Part shown: in pieces, positions 1 through 8,039 of the stretch
Position numbering within the stretch: position 1 is the stretch's first letter
How the letters are laid out: each line of letters starts with the position of its first letter
Origin: an uncultured Bacillota bacterium
GTDB lineage: Bacteria > Bacillota_I > Bacilli_A > Erysipelotrichales > Erysipelotrichaceae
DNA: 49,015 nucleotides
Assembly: GCA_946537295.1 (NCBI GenBank)
Contig: CAMNFQ010000005.1
Coordinates: 1-49,015 of the forward strand
Direction of reading: 5' to 3'
Translations under genes and position numbers: made by a program
The notes under the pieces: model-generated
Told to the model about the DNA's origin: nothing
Seen by the model: only the letters and a program-made list of their open reading frames with translations
Databases searched by the model: none

Positions 1-44
1 ACGTCCGGAAAAATAGAATAGTTTAAAATCAAAAACATTGTATT

Positions 45-71
45 CCACAGGTAATAAGCCTGTGGTTTTTT
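45..71 (+). terminator. Intrinsic terminator of a gene upstream of the window
   Basis: Perfect 7-bp inverted repeat CCACAGG / CCTGTGG with a 7-nt loop, followed by TTTTTTAT. It would end a plus-strand gene lying left of the window. Bases 1-21 could be its last codons (reading to TAG), but that is too short to judge. Confidence 0.75.
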
Positions 72-85
72 ATAGAAAGAATAAT

Positions 86-135
86 AAAACCTTCTTTCTA
101 TCATCAGGAATACCTGTGATATAAAAGAAGGTTTT
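86..135 (-). terminator. Terminator of the class A PBP gene
   Basis: A 12-bp outer stem (AAAACCTTCTTT at 86-97 with AAAGAAGGTTTT at 124-135) carries inner helices TATCA/TGATA and CAGG/CCTG with an AATA loop. It sits 17 nt past the PBP stop. On the minus strand it runs into GTTTTATTATT. It is nearly symmetric, so it may stop transcription from both sides. Confidence 0.8.
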
Positions 136-151
136 TGAAATATGTTTTGTA

Positions 152-3100
152 TTATCCGGCTGAAACAGTAACACAGGCTTGTGAACTCATAGCGCTTGTT
201 GATACACAGACCTGAGCTCGTGAAGCACTGCCAACTTCTTCGGAGAATGATGTATCATCGGTAGCGTTTTCGATGACCAGACCATTATCCATTGTGATCG
301 TATAGAAATATGGTGGATCAGCAGTACCGGTATATACTGCATTCCAGTGTGGGAACCAGATTCTGCCGGAAGCATATGTTGATTCATCATAGACGTTAGT
401 CGCTGAGATATCACATGCTTCTCCTGTACAGAAGCCATCAGATGTTCCTGCTCCGGTACCAAATGTAGCCCAGACTGTGTTGCCATCATATGCAGCATTA
501 AGGCCTGAGATACCAGCGGCAATATATTTCTTATTGTTTTTAGCGTATTCCAGAGCTTCAGAAACTGATACGAGTGGATGCTCATCGAGAACTTTTTTGT
601 TTATATATCCAGTAACAGGTTCGTAGCTTCCATCATATTTGGCATATGGATATGCGCCTTTAACATGAGTAAATTCGACAACAGTATCAGGTTTTTCTAA
701 TGGTTTATATGGATCATATTCACCAAGATGATGAGTTTCCAGTTCATCAAGAATCTTAGATACAATCTTTGATTTAGTGTTTTCCTGATATTCATAGGCG
801 GTAAAATAAGCGCCTTTTTCTAACTTATCGTAACCGGTCCAGCAGGAGATGGTATATTTGTTTGTCTGCATAACCAGCCAGCTGTCTTTGGTTGCTCCGG
901 TAGGAATTCCAAATTCTTCACCAGAATCACCCCAGTCAGTTGTACCAGTCTTGCCATAGAGAGGATAATCTCTTCCTTTCTTGCAATACCACATCAGCGA
1001 TGAGAATGAACCAGTCATATTGTAATCTTCAAGATAAGCCACCATCCAGGCTGTTTCCTTGGAGATCATCTGTTTACCAGTCGTATCAGCAACAAAGTCA
1101 TCTCTTCCGTCAGTATACTTTATGTATTTGACGGTATGAGGTCTGATATATCTACCGCCATTGATGAACATTGCATGTGCACCTGCCATCTGCAATGGTG
1201 TGACAAGACATCTGTTACCTCCGATCGCAAACTGCAGATCGAAGTCAGAATACTCGAAGTTGAATCCGATTGAATTCAGATAATCAACGACGTATTCTTC
1301 ACCTTTTTCTTCAACAACTGCTGCTAGGGCCTGAACGGCAGGAGTATTCTGCGATCTGCCAAGAGCTTCTGTCATCAGCATATCGCCATAGTAGACATGA
1401 TCATAATTTGAGATAAGCACATTACCATCGTAAAGATAGTAAGGCATATCGGTAAAGGTATGTGAGGTAGCATAGCCCAGCGTTTCGATAGCCAGAGCGT
1501 AATCGACGACTGGTTTGATTGAAGAACCAGGATTCAGATAAGCTGAAGTAGCTCTATTGAACTGTCTGGCTGAATCAGTCTCACCTCTTCCGGCACCTAA
1601 AGCTTCAATAGCTCCGATCTGATTATCCATAACGACCAGTGCACTCTGACACAGTTCATTAGGGAATTCGATGCCGGTATATTCTTCTTCGTTCTGTAAG
1701 TCGTAGATATATTCCTGCATGTAGGCATTCATGTTTGTATATATTTCCATGCCTACCTTATATGGACTTTCGCCTGTTGTTTCGGTAACTTCATCGATTA
1801 CTGCATCGATGTAAGCCTGATATTTCTCATTAACTTCATGGAAGCTTTCAGCTACACCAGCAAGCTGATCTTCAATCCTGATGGATTTGGCCAGTTTAGC
1901 TTCTGCTTCACTGATATATCCATGATCCAGCATCAGATTAAGAACTTCATTTCTTCTTTCAACTGCGTTTTTCAGATATTCGGATTCAGGATCCAGATAA
2001 TAATTGTCATGTTTAAGCAGATCATTATATGGATTGTAGGTATTTGGAGAATTTATCAGACCAGCCAGGAAGGCAGATTCTGACAGATTCAGGTTCTTGG
2101 CATCTTTACCGAAATAGTATTGGGCAGCTTTCTGCACACCACGGATATTGTTTCCGTAATTGACCTTGTTTATATACATTGCGATGATATCCTGCTTAGG
2201 TACTTTCTTGATGTTTTCAAGTTCCAGCGCCAGCACGATCTCTTGCATTTTACGTTTGACACCACCCATACCGCTTCTTTCGGCAATGGTTGAATTTTCA
2301 TCATCATCGATTGAATAGTAGGTGTTTTTGATCAACTGCATCGTTATTGTCGAACCACCCTGGGAAAAATCATGAGTCTTGATATTTTCGATGATCGCCT
2401 TTGTGAAACGCGGAATATCGAAGCCATTATGTTCAAAGAAACGTGAGTCTTCAATTGCCAGGAAGGCATCAATCAGACAGTTAGGCATTTCGTTGTATCC
2501 GATATTTTCTCTAAGATACATACCCAGTTCCATGATCTCATTACCTTCGGAATCATAGATTGTGGATGAATCAGGAGCAATCAGATCTTCAACGACCAGT
2601 TCTGGCTTATCTTCGCACAGTTTATAGGCGAAGATGAAGGCTCCAATCACACCACATACTCCAATAAACAGGATTATGCAGACTAATATCGCCATCGCCA
2701 TGGTAAACGGTTTACCTTTTGGCCTGTTATTATCTTTCTTTATCTTTTCCTTCTTTGTGGAAGCAGATTTCTTATCAAATATAGATCCGCCAGCAACGAT
2801 ACTATTACTTTGTTTATTGGTTTTTTCAGCAATCTTTTCCTGAACCACTTCAGCATCTTTACTGATCTTGTTTTTCAGTTTTTTGAAGGAATCGGTAATT
2901 TTATTGCCTAAACCAGATAGTTTTTTCTTTGTTTCAAGCACCAGATCTGTTTTTACAACGCTCTTCTGTGGCTTTTTACTACTGGTTTCAGCCGTTTCAG
3001 TCGGCTTACTTTCCTTGGCAGCCGCTTTTCGGCGGGTATTTTCTTTTTTGATGAGTTCTTCTGAAATAAGGACTTCTTTTTCAGGTTTTGTTATATTGTT

Positions 3101-3283
3101 TTCACTTTTTATTTCAGGTGTTTTTTTATTTACGGTTTTTTTGATAGATTTCACATCAGAAACCTTATCTTCAGCTTTGAGATATTCTTTTTTCTCCTGA
3201 TGTTTTCTCGCACGCTTTTTAACTTGATTTAAACTGCGTTCCTGCGATTCGTTTAGTTCGATTTCCTGTTTCATACAACTCAT
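152..3283 (-). CDS. Class A penicillin-binding protein (bifunctional transglycosylase/transpeptidase, PBP1a type)
   Basis: It polymerises and crosslinks peptidoglycan at the outer face of the membrane. From the proposed start the protein is 1043 aa. About 190 residues of Lys/Glu-rich, low-complexity cytoplasmic sequence come first, then one membrane segment (about 194-219). The GT51 domain follows, with EDSRFFEHNGFD and GGSTITMQL. The transpeptidase domain has SSIKP (catalytic Ser), SQN and KTGTT. The tail resembles a PASTA-like or other small extracellular domain (region around SVSEALEYAKNNKK) and is rich in Ser/Thr/Gly. The longest frame opens at 3325 inside the divergent promoter. I chose ATG 3283 because TATAGT lies exactly 6 nt upstream; ATG 3274 is the alternative. 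Family assignment is sure; the start is less so. Confidence 0.93.
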   Translation of the reverse strand: MSCMKQEIELNESQERSLNQVKKRARKHQEKKEYLKAEDKVSDVKSIKKTVNKKTPEIKSENNITKPEKEVLISEELIKKENTRRKAAAKESKPTETAETSSKKPQKSVVKTDLVLETKKKLSGLGNKITDSFKKLKNKISKDAEVVQEKIAEKTNKQSNSIVAGGSIFDKKSASTKKEKIKKDNNRPKGKPFTMAMAILVCIILFIGVCGVIGAFIFAYKLCEDKPELVVEDLIAPDSSTIYDSEGNEIMELGMYLRENIGYNEMPNCLIDAFLAIEDSRFFEHNGFDIPRFTKAIIENIKTHDFSQGGSTITMQLIKNTYYSIDDDENSTIAERSGMGGVKRKMQEIVLALELENIKKVPKQDIIAMYINKVNYGNNIRGVQKAAQYYFGKDAKNLNLSESAFLAGLINSPNTYNPYNDLLKHDNYYLDPESEYLKNAVERRNEVLNLMLDHGYISEAEAKLAKSIRIEDQLAGVAESFHEVNEKYQAYIDAVIDEVTETTGESPYKVGMEIYTNMNAYMQEYIYDLQNEEEYTGIEFPNELCQSALVVMDNQIGAIEALGAGRGETDSARQFNRATSAYLNPGSSIKPVVDYALAIETLGYATSHTFTDMPYYLYDGNVLISNYDHVYYGDMLMTEALGRSQNTPAVQALAAVVEEKGEEYVVDYLNSIGFNFEYSDFDLQFAIGGNRCLVTPLQMAGAHAMFINGGRYIRPHTVKYIKYTDGRDDFVADTTGKQMISKETAWMVAYLEDYNMTGSFSSLMWYCKKGRDYPLYGKTGTTDWGDSGEEFGIPTGATKDSWLVMQTNKYTISCWTGYDKLEKGAYFTAYEYQENTKSKIVSKILDELETHHLGEYDPYKPLEKPDTVVEFTHVKGAYPYAKYDGSYEPVTGYINKKVLDEHPLVSVSEALEYAKNNKKYIAAGISGLNAAYDGNTVWATFGTGAGTSDGFCTGEACDISATNVYDESTYASGRIWFPHWNAVYTGTADPPYFYTITMDNGLVIENATDDTSFSEEVGSASRAQVCVSTSAMSSQACVTVSAG

Positions 3284-3289
3284 AATTAT

Positions 3290-3295
3290 ACTATA
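3290..3295 (-). promoter_or_regulatory. -10 element of PBP gene (leaderless arrangement)
   Basis: TATAGT on the minus strand, 6 nt before ATG 3283, with no Shine-Dalgarno. An overlapping TATAAT at 3285-3290 would fit ATG 3274 (10 nt). No good -35 is visible. Confidence 0.5.
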
Positions 3296-3311
3296 TTTGC
3301 TTAATAAATGA

Positions 3312-3317
3312 TAATAT
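3312..3317 (+). promoter_or_regulatory. -10 element of the aminopeptidase P gene (leaderless arrangement)
   Basis: TAATAT followed by AAAAGC and then ATG 3324. There is no purine-rich ribosome site. The place where a -35 would sit (about 3289-3294) coincides with the divergent PBP -10. Confidence 0.5.
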
Positions 3318-3323
3318 AAAAGC

Positions 3324-5078
3324 ATGATAAAACAACGATTACAAGCACTAAAAACGTTTATGGAAAAAGAAGGCGTTGATGTATACTATATGAACACTTC
3401 TGATTACCATATGTCCGAATACGTTCCTGAGTATTTCAAGACAATTGCCTACTTCTCAGGTTTTACCGGATCCATGGCAACATTGCTGGTAACAATGAGC
3501 GATACCTTCATCTTTGTTGATGGAAGATATCATGTACAGGCAGACAGACAATGTCTTCCTAATGGCATCAAAGTCATTAAGCTGGGCATGGAAGGGGTGT
3601 TATCACCAGCTGAATTCATCAAACGCAATTTTGCGAACAAAGTTGTCGGCCTTGATGGCAAGCGTACCAGTATTGATTTTGCCCGCGAGCTTCTTGCAAG
3701 CAACATCAGGATTAAAAGTGTCGATATCTATTCCGGTCTGATCGTTGATCGTCCGGCTTTAGGAAGTGATCCGATCTATGAACTTTCTGAAAAGTATACC
3801 GGCATTTCACGTAAGAAGAAGCTGCAACTCATCAGATACTGTCTTGGTGATAAGGTTCATGTTGTAAACAATCTTGAAGCTATTGCCTATGCTTTGAATC
3901 TGAGAAGTAACGATATCAGACATACTCCGGTCTTTATGGCATATCTTGTCATCATGCCTAAGGAGATATATCTGTTTGCGGATGCCAAGAGATTATCTGA
4001 CAAGCTGCTTGATGAACTGTTTGATGATGATGTCATCATCAGACCATATGATACCTACTATGAATTCCTTGATCATCTCAAGGATCGTAAAGTTATTCTT
4101 GATAAAGACAAGGTCAATTATGAAACCTATCTGCATCTTCATGAAAAGAATACACTGATCTATCGTTCATCTGTAATCGATGAGATGAAATCGATCAAGA
4201 ATCCGGTCGAACAGCGTAACATGCGACTGGCTCATATCTATGATGCCGTAGCAGTCTTACGTTTTTTGATGTGGATCGATTCAGTTGATAAGACAACAAT
4301 ATCCGAAAAGGATGCTGCTGATAAGATCGATTCTTTAAGATTGGAATTTAAGGCCAAGGATCTTTCATTTGACTCGATCGTTGCCTATAACGAAAATGCT
4401 GCACAAATGCATTACATGGCAACAAAAGACAACTGTAAGATGCTTGATAATAAGGGAATACTTCTGTTTGATACCGGTGGACAATACAACGAAGGAACTA
4501 CTGATATCACCAGAACAATCGCCTTGGGCGAAGTAACTGATGAGGTTAAGAAATATTTCACTTTAGTGCTTAAATCGATGTTCAACCTCAGTGAAGTAAA
4601 ATTCCTCAAGGGTATGAATGGCAATCAGCTTGATATTTTAGCCAGAAAAGATCTTTGGGAATTAGGAATCGACTACCGTTGCGGTACAGGACATGGTGTA
4701 GGATATAACCTCGCTGTACATGAAGCTCCACCTAATATCCGCTATGGTCATAATGGCAATAAGACGGAACTGGTGGAATTCAAACCTGGCATGATCACAT
4801 CCGATGAACCTGGTGTCTATTTTGAGGGTAAATTCGGCATAAGATGTGAAAACATGCTGCTATGTCGCAATGATATCAAGAATGAATATGGCCAGTTCTT
4901 GAGTTTTGAAACACTTACACTGGTACCATTTGATATCAATCTGATCGATAAGAGATATCTTGATCAGAAAACAATTGATGTGATCAACAGCTATCACAAG
5001 AGAGTTCATGATACGCTTCTTCCTTATCTGACAGATGAAGAAGCTGACTTCCTTGAGAAGCTGACGAGGGAAATATAA
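3324..5078 (+). CDS. Xaa-Pro aminopeptidase, three-domain M24B family
   Basis: A cytosolic metallopeptidase that removes N-terminal residues preceding proline. At 584 aa it matches the long three-domain form (two creatinase-like N-terminal domains plus the pita-bread domain) rather than the roughly 420-aa form found at 43135. Dinuclear metal ligands are visible: the Asp pair in FDTGGQYNEGTTDITRT, His in GTGHGVGYNLAVHE, Glu in SDEPGVYFEG and Glu in GIRCENM. It leads a tightly spaced unit with exoA and pepV (1- and 4-nt gaps). ATG 3324 is supported by a -10 six bases upstream. A second aminopeptidase P in the same window suggests heavy use of proline-rich peptides. Confidence 0.94.
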   Translation: MIKQRLQALKTFMEKEGVDVYYMNTSDYHMSEYVPEYFKTIAYFSGFTGSMATLLVTMSDTFIFVDGRYHVQADRQCLPNGIKVIKLGMEGVLSPAEFIKRNFANKVVGLDGKRTSIDFARELLASNIRIKSVDIYSGLIVDRPALGSDPIYELSEKYTGISRKKKLQLIRYCLGDKVHVVNNLEAIAYALNLRSNDIRHTPVFMAYLVIMPKEIYLFADAKRLSDKLLDELFDDDVIIRPYDTYYEFLDHLKDRKVILDKDKVNYETYLHLHEKNTLIYRSSVIDEMKSIKNPVEQRNMRLAHIYDAVAVLRFLMWIDSVDKTTISEKDAADKIDSLRLEFKAKDLSFDSIVAYNENAAQMHYMATKDNCKMLDNKGILLFDTGGQYNEGTTDITRTIALGEVTDEVKKYFTLVLKSMFNLSEVKFLKGMNGNQLDILARKDLWELGIDYRCGTGHGVGYNLAVHEAPPNIRYGHNGNKTELVEFKPGMITSDEPGVYFEGKFGIRCENMLLCRNDIKNEYGQFLSFETLTLVPFDINLIDKRYLDQKTIDVINSYHKRVHDTLLPYLTDEEADFLEKLTREI

Positions 5079-5079
5079 T

Positions 5080-5835
5080 ATGAAGCTGATCAGCTGGAAT
5101 GTCAACGGACTTCGTGCTGTCATGAGTAAAGGAAATCTGATTCCCTTCATGAACAGTGAAGATCCTGATATCATGGCTTTTCAGGAAACAAAGATGCAGG
5201 AAGATCAGCTGACATTCAATTTTGACGGCTATCTTCGTTATATGAACAGTGCAGAAAGAAAAGGCTATTCCGGCACAATGGTTTTAAGTAAGATCAAACC
5301 TTTAAGTGTTGAATATGATTTTAAAGGTGAAGACCATCCCAAGGAAGGAAGAGTCATTACTTTAGAATATGAAGACTTCTATTTTGTCTGTGCCTATGTG
5401 CCAAATTCAAAAGATGGTCTGAAAAGACTTGATTATCGTATGCATTGGGAAGATGATCTTCGCAAGCATCTTATGAAGCTGGATAAGAAAAAACCAGTCA
5501 TCTATACTGGTGATCTCAACGTTGCGCACAATGAGATCGATCTGAAAAATCCTGATGATAATCATTTCTCAGCAGGATTCTCTGATGAAGAAAGAGAAAA
5601 GTTTTCAAAGTTACTGGATAGTGGCTTTAAAGATTCTTTCAGAGAACTCTATCCTGAAAAAGTCAAATATTCCTGGTGGTCATATCGCACCAAAGCCAGA
5701 GAAAGAAATGTCGGATGGAGAATCGATTATTTTGTCGTATCTGAACGTCTGTTGAAAAATGTGGAAGACTCACTGATCTATGATGATATTGAAGGGTCTG
5801 ACCATTGTCCAATAGGACTGATAATGAAAGGATAA
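5080..5835 (+). CDS. exoA: Exodeoxyribonuclease III / AP endonuclease
   Basis: Cleaves DNA at abasic sites and trims 3' ends in base-excision repair. The 251 aa match the exonuclease III family in length and motifs: WNVNGLRA (N-terminal Asn), QETKMQ (metal Glu), GDLNVAHNEIDLKNP (catalytic Asp/Asn), WRIDYFVVS and the terminal DHCPIGL (catalytic Asp-His). The start follows an AGGGA site, one base after the upstream stop. It is co-transcribed with two peptidase genes, so it is probably a housekeeping gene without its own damage control. Confidence 0.96.
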   Translation: MKLISWNVNGLRAVMSKGNLIPFMNSEDPDIMAFQETKMQEDQLTFNFDGYLRYMNSAERKGYSGTMVLSKIKPLSVEYDFKGEDHPKEGRVITLEYEDFYFVCAYVPNSKDGLKRLDYRMHWEDDLRKHLMKLDKKKPVIYTGDLNVAHNEIDLKNPDDNHFSAGFSDEEREKFSKLLDSGFKDSFRELYPEKVKYSWWSYRTKARERNVGWRIDYFVVSERLLKNVEDSLIYDDIEGSDHCPIGLIMKG

Positions 5836-5839
5836 GTGT

Positions 5840-7189
5840 ATGGAAGTAAAACAGTTTATTGAAAACAATCTTGAAAACATGAAAGCCGATCTGGGCAAAC
5901 TTGTCGCAATCAATTCAGTATATGGTGAAGATGAAAAACCTTTTGGTTCCGCAAACAGAAAAGTCCTGGAAACAGCACTTGGTCTGATGAAAGAAAAAGG
6001 TCTTCTGGAACATAATGTCGATTATTATTGCGGATATGGTGAAACAGGAACAGGTGATAAACTCATCGGTATTCTGGCTCATCTTGATATTGTGCCGGCA
6101 GGTGATGGCTGGGAAAGTGATCCTTTCACTTTAACTGAAAAGGATGGTTTCTTATTCGGCAGAGGTGTATCAGATGATAAGGGTGCAGCTGTTGCCTCAA
6201 TGTATGCCTTGAAATATCTGATCGATGAAAAATATCCTTTCAAGAAAAGAGTAAGACTGATCCTGGGTTGTAATGAAGAGACCGGATCAAGATGTATCGC
6301 CCATTATGTTGAAAAGTGCGGACAGATCGATTATGGCTTTACTCCTGATGGTGACTTCCCTGGCATCTATGCGGAAAAGGGTATGGTTTCTGCTCTGATA
6401 GAAGCACGTAATTCAAAAATAATTGAAATCTATGGTGGCGATGTCTCGAATGCTGTATGTAAGAAGTGTACAGCAATCGTTCCACAAAACTCATTTGATG
6501 AAAACCGTTTCGCATCCTTCATGGATGAACATCAGATCAGATTTGATCTAAACAAAAATGAGAATATAGAGATCACAGTTCATGGTAAATCCGCTCACGC
6601 TTCCAGACCTGATGAAGGAATAAACGCTTTCCATTATCTTATGGAAGGATTATATGCTGCAGGATTTGATGACAGCTTTACGAACTGGTTCCATAAAAAC
6701 TTTGCTTTATCGCTTCATGGCGAACTGTTAGGATATGAAACCCTGAAGGATGATATCACTGATACTTCAATCAATCTTGGCGTTATCTCTACAAAAGATC
6801 ACGTTATTAATGTAACGCTTGATATGCGTTTTCCTGTCAAGACTAATTCTGAAAAGGTTACTGCCTTACTTGCAGTCAATGATGAGAATAATAAGATCAT
6901 TATCAGAAACACCATTGAGCCACTTTTCTTTGATCAGAACACACCAATGATAAAAGCTTTAAAGAAAGCTTACGTTGATCTGACTGGCGATGATCAGACA
7001 CAGATGGCTGCAATAGGTGGAGGAACTTACGCTAAAGCTATTAATAACTGTATTGCCTGGGGATGCGAATTCCAGGGCGAATCAAATAATATTCACGATG
7101 TTAATGAAAGACTTAATATCGACAGTTTCAAAAAACAAGTTGAACTCTATGTTCAAGCCATCAAAAACCTCAATGAAATAGAAGACTAG
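5840..7189 (+). CDS. pepV: Dipeptidase PepV (M20 family, Sapep type)
   Basis: Zinc-dependent cytosolic dipeptidase that finishes breakdown of imported peptides. The 449-aa length and motifs fit PepV/Sapep: LAHLDIVPAGDGW (metal His), GRGVSDDKGA (bridging Asp), NEETGS (catalytic Glu), TPDGDFP, the lid-domain HGKSAHASRPDEG, and NIHDVNE near the C terminus (last metal His). An AAAGGA site lies 6 nt before ATG 5840. It is the last gene of the 3324 unit. The terminator hairpin overlaps the stop codon. Confidence 0.94.
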   Translation: MEVKQFIENNLENMKADLGKLVAINSVYGEDEKPFGSANRKVLETALGLMKEKGLLEHNVDYYCGYGETGTGDKLIGILAHLDIVPAGDGWESDPFTLTEKDGFLFGRGVSDDKGAAVASMYALKYLIDEKYPFKKRVRLILGCNEETGSRCIAHYVEKCGQIDYGFTPDGDFPGIYAEKGMVSALIEARNSKIIEIYGGDVSNAVCKKCTAIVPQNSFDENRFASFMDEHQIRFDLNKNENIEITVHGKSAHASRPDEGINAFHYLMEGLYAAGFDDSFTNWFHKNFALSLHGELLGYETLKDDITDTSINLGVISTKDHVINVTLDMRFPVKTNSEKVTALLAVNDENNKIIIRNTIEPLFFDQNTPMIKALKKAYVDLTGDDQTQMAAIGGGTYAKAINNCIAWGCEFQGESNNIHDVNERLNIDSFKKQVELYVQAIKNLNEIED

Positions 7190-7206
7190 TTCTTCTATTT
7201 TTTATT
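7176..7206 (+). terminator. Terminator overlapping the pepV stop codon
   Basis: AAATAGAAG (7176-7184) pairs with CTTCTATTT (7192-7200) around a 7-nt loop that contains the TAG stop (7187-7189). T-rich sequence follows. The stem is AT-rich, so efficiency is uncertain. Confidence 0.65.
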
Positions 7207-7218
7207 CTGGCTGTTTGC

Positions 7219-7224
7219 TATAAT
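7219..7224 (+). promoter_or_regulatory. -10 element for the HAD phosphatase / glycogen unit (leaderless)
   Basis: Perfect TATAAT, then ATTCAT (6 nt), then ATG 7231. No ribosome-binding site. The -35 is not recognisable. Confidence 0.7.
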
Positions 7225-7230
7225 ATTCAT

Positions 7231-8037
7231 ATGAAAAATGTTAAGTTAGCGCTTATCTATGACTTTGATAAGACTCTTTCTCCTAAGGATATGCAGGAGT
7301 TCCATTATATAAAATCGCTGGGCTATGATAATCCAGGTGATTTCTGGGATGAATGTGAAAGATTTAAAGAGAAACATAATTGTGATGGGATCCTTTCCTA
7401 TATGTATCTCATGGTTAAAAAGAATAAGGATCTAACCAGACATCAGCTTGTGGAAGAAGGAAAGTATGTCAAGCTCTACAAGGGTGTCAACACCTGGTTT
7501 AAAAGGATCAATGAATATGGAAAGAAACATCATGTAAATGTTGAACACTATATCATATCATCAGGACTTACTGATATCATCAGAGGTACTGAGATCGCCA
7601 AGGAATTCAAGAAGATCTACGCATGTACCTATGCCTATGATGAAAATGGTAAAATCCTCTGGCCATCAAGAGTCGTCAATTTCACTATGAAGACCCAGTA
7701 TCTTTTCAGAATCAATAAAGGTGTCTTTGATGAAAAGAATGACGAGGATCTCAATGATTCCATTCCGGAAAAATATGTTCCGTTAGAGAATATGGTGTAT
7801 TTTGGTGATGGAAGTACCGATGTACCAAGCATGAAAGTCGTACAGCAGAATGGCGGTACAACAATCGCAGTGTTTGGTGATGATTCCAAGCGCAAGAATG
7901 CAGAAAAGCTCTATGCTGATAAGCGAGCTACTTTTGCGGTAAAAGCCGACTATTCAAAAGGATCAAAGATTGAAAGGATTACACAGGGCATAATCGATTC
8001 TCTTGAAGCAAGAAACCGTTTAGAAGAATACAGGTAG
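7231..8037 (+). CDS. HAD-superfamily phosphatase, phosphoserine-phosphatase-like
   Basis: A soluble HAD hydrolase of 268 aa. Motif I is YDFDKTLS (nucleophile Asp11, acid/base Asp13). Motif II is the Ser in YIISSGLTD. Motif IV is FGDGSTDVPSM, which binds Mg2+. A helical cap of about 70 residues follows motif I, as in phosphoserine phosphatase relatives. The substrate cannot be read from sequence. It directly precedes the debranching enzyme gene (2-nt gap) and has its own leaderless promoter, so it may be transcribed with the glycogen genes. A sugar-phosphate substrate is possible but unproven. Confidence 0.85.
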   Translation: MKNVKLALIYDFDKTLSPKDMQEFHYIKSLGYDNPGDFWDECERFKEKHNCDGILSYMYLMVKKNKDLTRHQLVEEGKYVKLYKGVNTWFKRINEYGKKHHVNVEHYIISSGLTDIIRGTEIAKEFKKIYACTYAYDENGKILWPSRVVNFTMKTQYLFRINKGVFDEKNDEDLNDSIPEKYVPLENMVYFGDGSTDVPSMKVVQQNGGTTIAVFGDDSKRKNAEKLYADKRATFAVKADYSKGSKIERITQGIIDSLEARNRLEEYR

Positions 8038-8039
8038 AT

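Noticed and set aside
1-21. C-terminal end of an upstream gene (six codons to TAG)
   Set aside because: Too short to show coding; only the following terminator supports an upstream gene.
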